Assembly: GCA_018224315.1 (NCBI GenBank)
Contig: JAGTVF010000258.1
Span: 1-18,657 of the forward strand
Direction: 5' to 3'
Source of the DNA: Desulfobacterales bacterium
Lineage (GTDB): Bacteria; Desulfobacterota; Desulfobacteria; Desulfobacterales; Desulfosalsimonadaceae
Length of the DNA: 18,657 bases
In this document: piece after piece, positions 16,901 through 18,657 of the stretch
How positions within the stretch are numbered: the first letter of the stretch is position 1
Layout of the letters: each line of letters starts with the position of its first letter
Translations under genes and position numbers: made by a program
Notes under the pieces: model-generated
The model's input: the letters and a program-made list of their open reading frames with translations, nothing else
What the model was told of the DNA's origin: nothing
Database searches by the model: none

Positions 16901-18118
16901 CTACTGGCGCTGGACAATAAAGGAAATCACCCGGTTGCCTTCGACTTCCTTGACGGTGACCACGAATTTTCCGATCACGATCTGCTCCTGTTCCCGGGGT
17001 ATCCGGCCGATCTGCTCTAAAATAAATCCGGTAAAAGTCTCATAGGAGGACGAATCCGGAATATTCATGCGCAGCCTGGCATTGACGGTCTCAATGTCAG
17101 CCGAGCCCAGCACCAGCCATTCCTTGTCCCGGATCTTGACCACCGGGGGCTTGACAATGTCGGTTTCATCCACGATATCGCCCACAATGGCTTCGAGCAC
17201 GTCTTCAAGGGTCACCAGGCCGCAGACCTCGCCGTATTCATTGACCACGATGGCGGCATGCTCCTTTTTTCGCTTGAACTGGTTGAGCAGCTGGTCGATC
17301 TTCTTGTGCTCGGGCACAAAATACGGAGCGCGCATGATCTTTTCGATGTCCACCCCGGTTTCAGTGCGGATTTCCTGCTTAAACAGATCCTTGACATTGA
17401 CTATCCCCACCACTTGATCAATATTGCCCTCGATCACCGGAATCCGGGTAAATCCGGACTCCAGGATTTTTGCCAGGTCCGGCTCCCGGCCCCGTTCGAG
17501 CACGAACATGTCCGCGCTCGGGGTCATGATCTCCGAGACGTTGATGTCATCGAGCTTGATGATGTTGTAGATCAGCTCGCGCTCCTCGGGATTGATCTGG
17601 CCGCCTTCATGCACCACATCCACAAACGTAATCAGTTCGTCTTCTGTCACCGGCGGCGTGCCACGGGCCGCACCGGCCAGGCGCGGAATGAAATTTAAGA
17701 TCCAGATCACGGGCAGAAACACGTAGGACAGCCAGAAAAGCGGCAGAATCACTACCCGGGCCACAGCCACGTTGTGCTGGGTGGCCACGGTCTTGGGAAA
17801 AATCTCGCCAAACACCAGGATCAGAAAGGTCATGATCCCGGTGGCGATGCTTACGGCGTTGCTGGACAAATAATGCATGGCAACAGCCGTGGCCAAAGAC
17901 GAGGCCCCGATGTTGACCAGGTTGTTGCCGATCAAAATGGTGGACAGCAGCCGGTGGGGGTCTTCTTTCATCCGGAAGATCAGATCGTTGATCCGGCCCC
18001 CGGAATTGCCCAGATACCGGGCCTTGGTTTTGCTGATGGAAAACAGTGCGGTCTCAGATGATGAAAAAAAGCCAGAAAGCACTACCAATACCGCCAGTAT
18101 GACAAATTGTGGTGTCAT
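16901..18118 (-). CDS. CNNM/CorC-type membrane protein with CBS pair (HlyC/CorC family)
   Basis: This 405-residue protein has an N-terminal DUF21/CNNM membrane domain (about 1-165) with SSSETALFS (19-27), IGNNLVNIG (63-71) and FGEIFPKT (103-110), motifs lining the Mg2+/Na+ site in characterised homologues. A CBS domain pair follows (about 195-320, with MTPSADMFVL and VVNEYGEVCGLVTLEDVLE), then a CorC/HlyC C-terminal domain (about 330-405). The family is linked to Mg2+ or Co2+ efflux and sometimes labelled haemolysin C, a misleading name here. The ATG overlaps the stop of the upstream MscS-family gene by 4 nt, so the two are coupled. AGGAG lies about 11 nt upstream. Confidence 0.93.
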   Translation of the reverse strand: MTPQFVILAVLVVLSGFFSSSETALFSISKTKARYLGNSGGRINDLIFRMKEDPHRLLSTILIGNNLVNIGASSLATAVAMHYLSSNAVSIATGIMTFLILVFGEIFPKTVATQHNVAVARVVILPLFWLSYVFLPVIWILNFIPRLAGAARGTPPVTEDELITFVDVVHEGGQINPEERELIYNIIKLDDINVSEIMTPSADMFVLERGREPDLAKILESGFTRIPVIEGNIDQVVGIVNVKDLFKQEIRTETGVDIEKIMRAPYFVPEHKKIDQLLNQFKRKKEHAAIVVNEYGEVCGLVTLEDVLEAIVGDIVDETDIVKPPVVKIRDKEWLVLGSADIETVNARLRMNIPDSSSYETFTGFILEQIGRIPREQEQIVIGKFVVTVKEVEGNRVISFIVQRQ

Positions 18119-18657
18119 GTTTCGTTTTGCTCCTGTGCCCCGGCTGGTGCAGGGGGCTCAAGCTTGCCGGTTTTCAGATACACATCCCGCTGGGGGAAAG
18201 GAATGATGATGCCATTTTCTCTGAATTGCTTGTCAATATCGCAGCGCACATCGGTTTCCACGACTAAAAACCAGTCAATGTGCACCCAGAAACGAAGTTT
18301 GAAAATCAATGCGCTGTCGCCGAAATCCGAAAACAACACCTCCGGGTGGGGCCTGCGCAGGATCCGCGGATGCTGGTAGGCCACGTCCATTAAAAGCTCC
18401 CTGACCAGCCCCACATCCGAACCATAGGCCACCCGTACCTCCACGGTCCTTCGCACCCGGGCGTCGCGAAAACTCCAGTTGGTGACCAACTGGCTGATAA
18501 AATCCGAATTGGGAATGATCAGCTCGGCATTGTCAAAGGTACGCACCTGGGTGGAGCGGACATTGATCTCCCGGACAGTGCCCCAGATATCGCCGATTTC
18601 AACGACGTCGCCCACCTGGATGGGACGTTCGAACAGCAGGATAATGCCGCTTAAAAA
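18115..18657 (-). CDS. MscS-family mechanosensitive channel, C-terminal part (partial)
   Basis: The frame is open to the right edge and has no start in the window; 180 residues are visible. They begin FLSGIILLFERP, matching the pore-adjacent end of the MscS third helix, then VGDVVEIGDIWGTV, the beta domain with RTFDNAELIIPNSDFIS, and the alpha/beta vestibule domain. The visible tail ends in a Pro/Ala/Gln-rich stretch (PPAPAGAQEQNET). Channels of this family open under membrane tension to release solutes after hypo-osmotic shock. An apparent GTG start at 18613-18615 lies inside the conserved motif and is not the true start. It overlaps the CNNM-type gene by 4 nt. Confidence 0.9.
   Translation of the reverse strand, partial: FLSGIILLFERPIQVGDVVEIGDIWGTVREINVRSTQVRTFDNAELIIPNSDFISQLVTNWSFRDARVRRTVEVRVAYGSDVGLVRELLMDVAYQHPRILRRPHPEVLFSDFGDSALIFKLRFWVHIDWFLVVETDVRCDIDKQFRENGIIIPFPQRDVYLKTGKLEPPAPAGAQEQNET

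Noticed and set aside
16901..18118. Haemolysin annotation for the CBS-domain protein
   Set aside because: The name is historical; the membrane and CBS domains point to a CNNM/CorC transporter, not a toxin.

Overview
The window looks like a chromosomal segment from an anaerobic diazotrophic bacterium of the Desulfobacterota, probably Desulfobacterales-like. This is inferred from gene content: a nifH-nifI1-nifI2-nifD cluster, an RNB ribonuclease with a non-cold-shock N-terminus, split purine genes and a full Mrp antiporter operon. Genes are packed tightly, mostly with 4-nt ATGA overlaps or short gaps. No transposase, integrase, tRNA, rRNA or CRISPR array was seen, so this is mainly core and metabolic DNA rather than a mobile island.

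Region 1 (1-3776, all minus strand) is a nitrogen-fixation block. In transcription order it holds a NifA-type sigma54 activator, a rho-independent terminator, a large palindromic intergenic element, a sigma54 promoter, nifH, the PII-like regulators nifI1 and nifI2, a heptad-repeat spacer, and the first 50 codons of a probable nifD that runs off the left edge. The activator gene has its own good sigma54-type promoter, so nif control may include self-activation. NifI1/NifI2 would add post-translational nitrogenase switching.

Region 2 (3777-6941, plus strand) starts at a divergent intergenic region and carries spermidine synthase, then purine synthesis genes in which the usual bifunctional PurH is split into an IMP cyclohydrolase and an AICAR transformylase separated by 82 bp. 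The last stop codon shares a TTAA palindrome with the stop of the opposing mrpG.

Region 3 (6938-16177, minus strand) reads: RNB-family exoribonuclease, pyruvate kinase, then mrpA-B-C-D-E-F-G encoding a complete multisubunit cation/proton antiporter. The pyk-mrpA gap is 16 nt and the Mrp junctions overlap or nearly touch, so pyk and mrp are probably cotranscribed.

Region 4 (16178-18657) holds a hairpin-rich 348-bp gap, a small plus-strand SHOCT membrane protein, and on the minus strand a CNNM/CorC-type CBS transporter preceded by a MscS-family channel cut by the right edge.

The most interesting features are regulatory and architectural: two sigma54 promoters around nifA/nifH with no canonical NifA upstream site but a palindrome cluster at about the right distance, a 124-bp palindromic element, three intergenic heptad-repeat tracts of different sequence, and the split PurH. 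I found nothing that I can defend as a wholly new multi-gene system.
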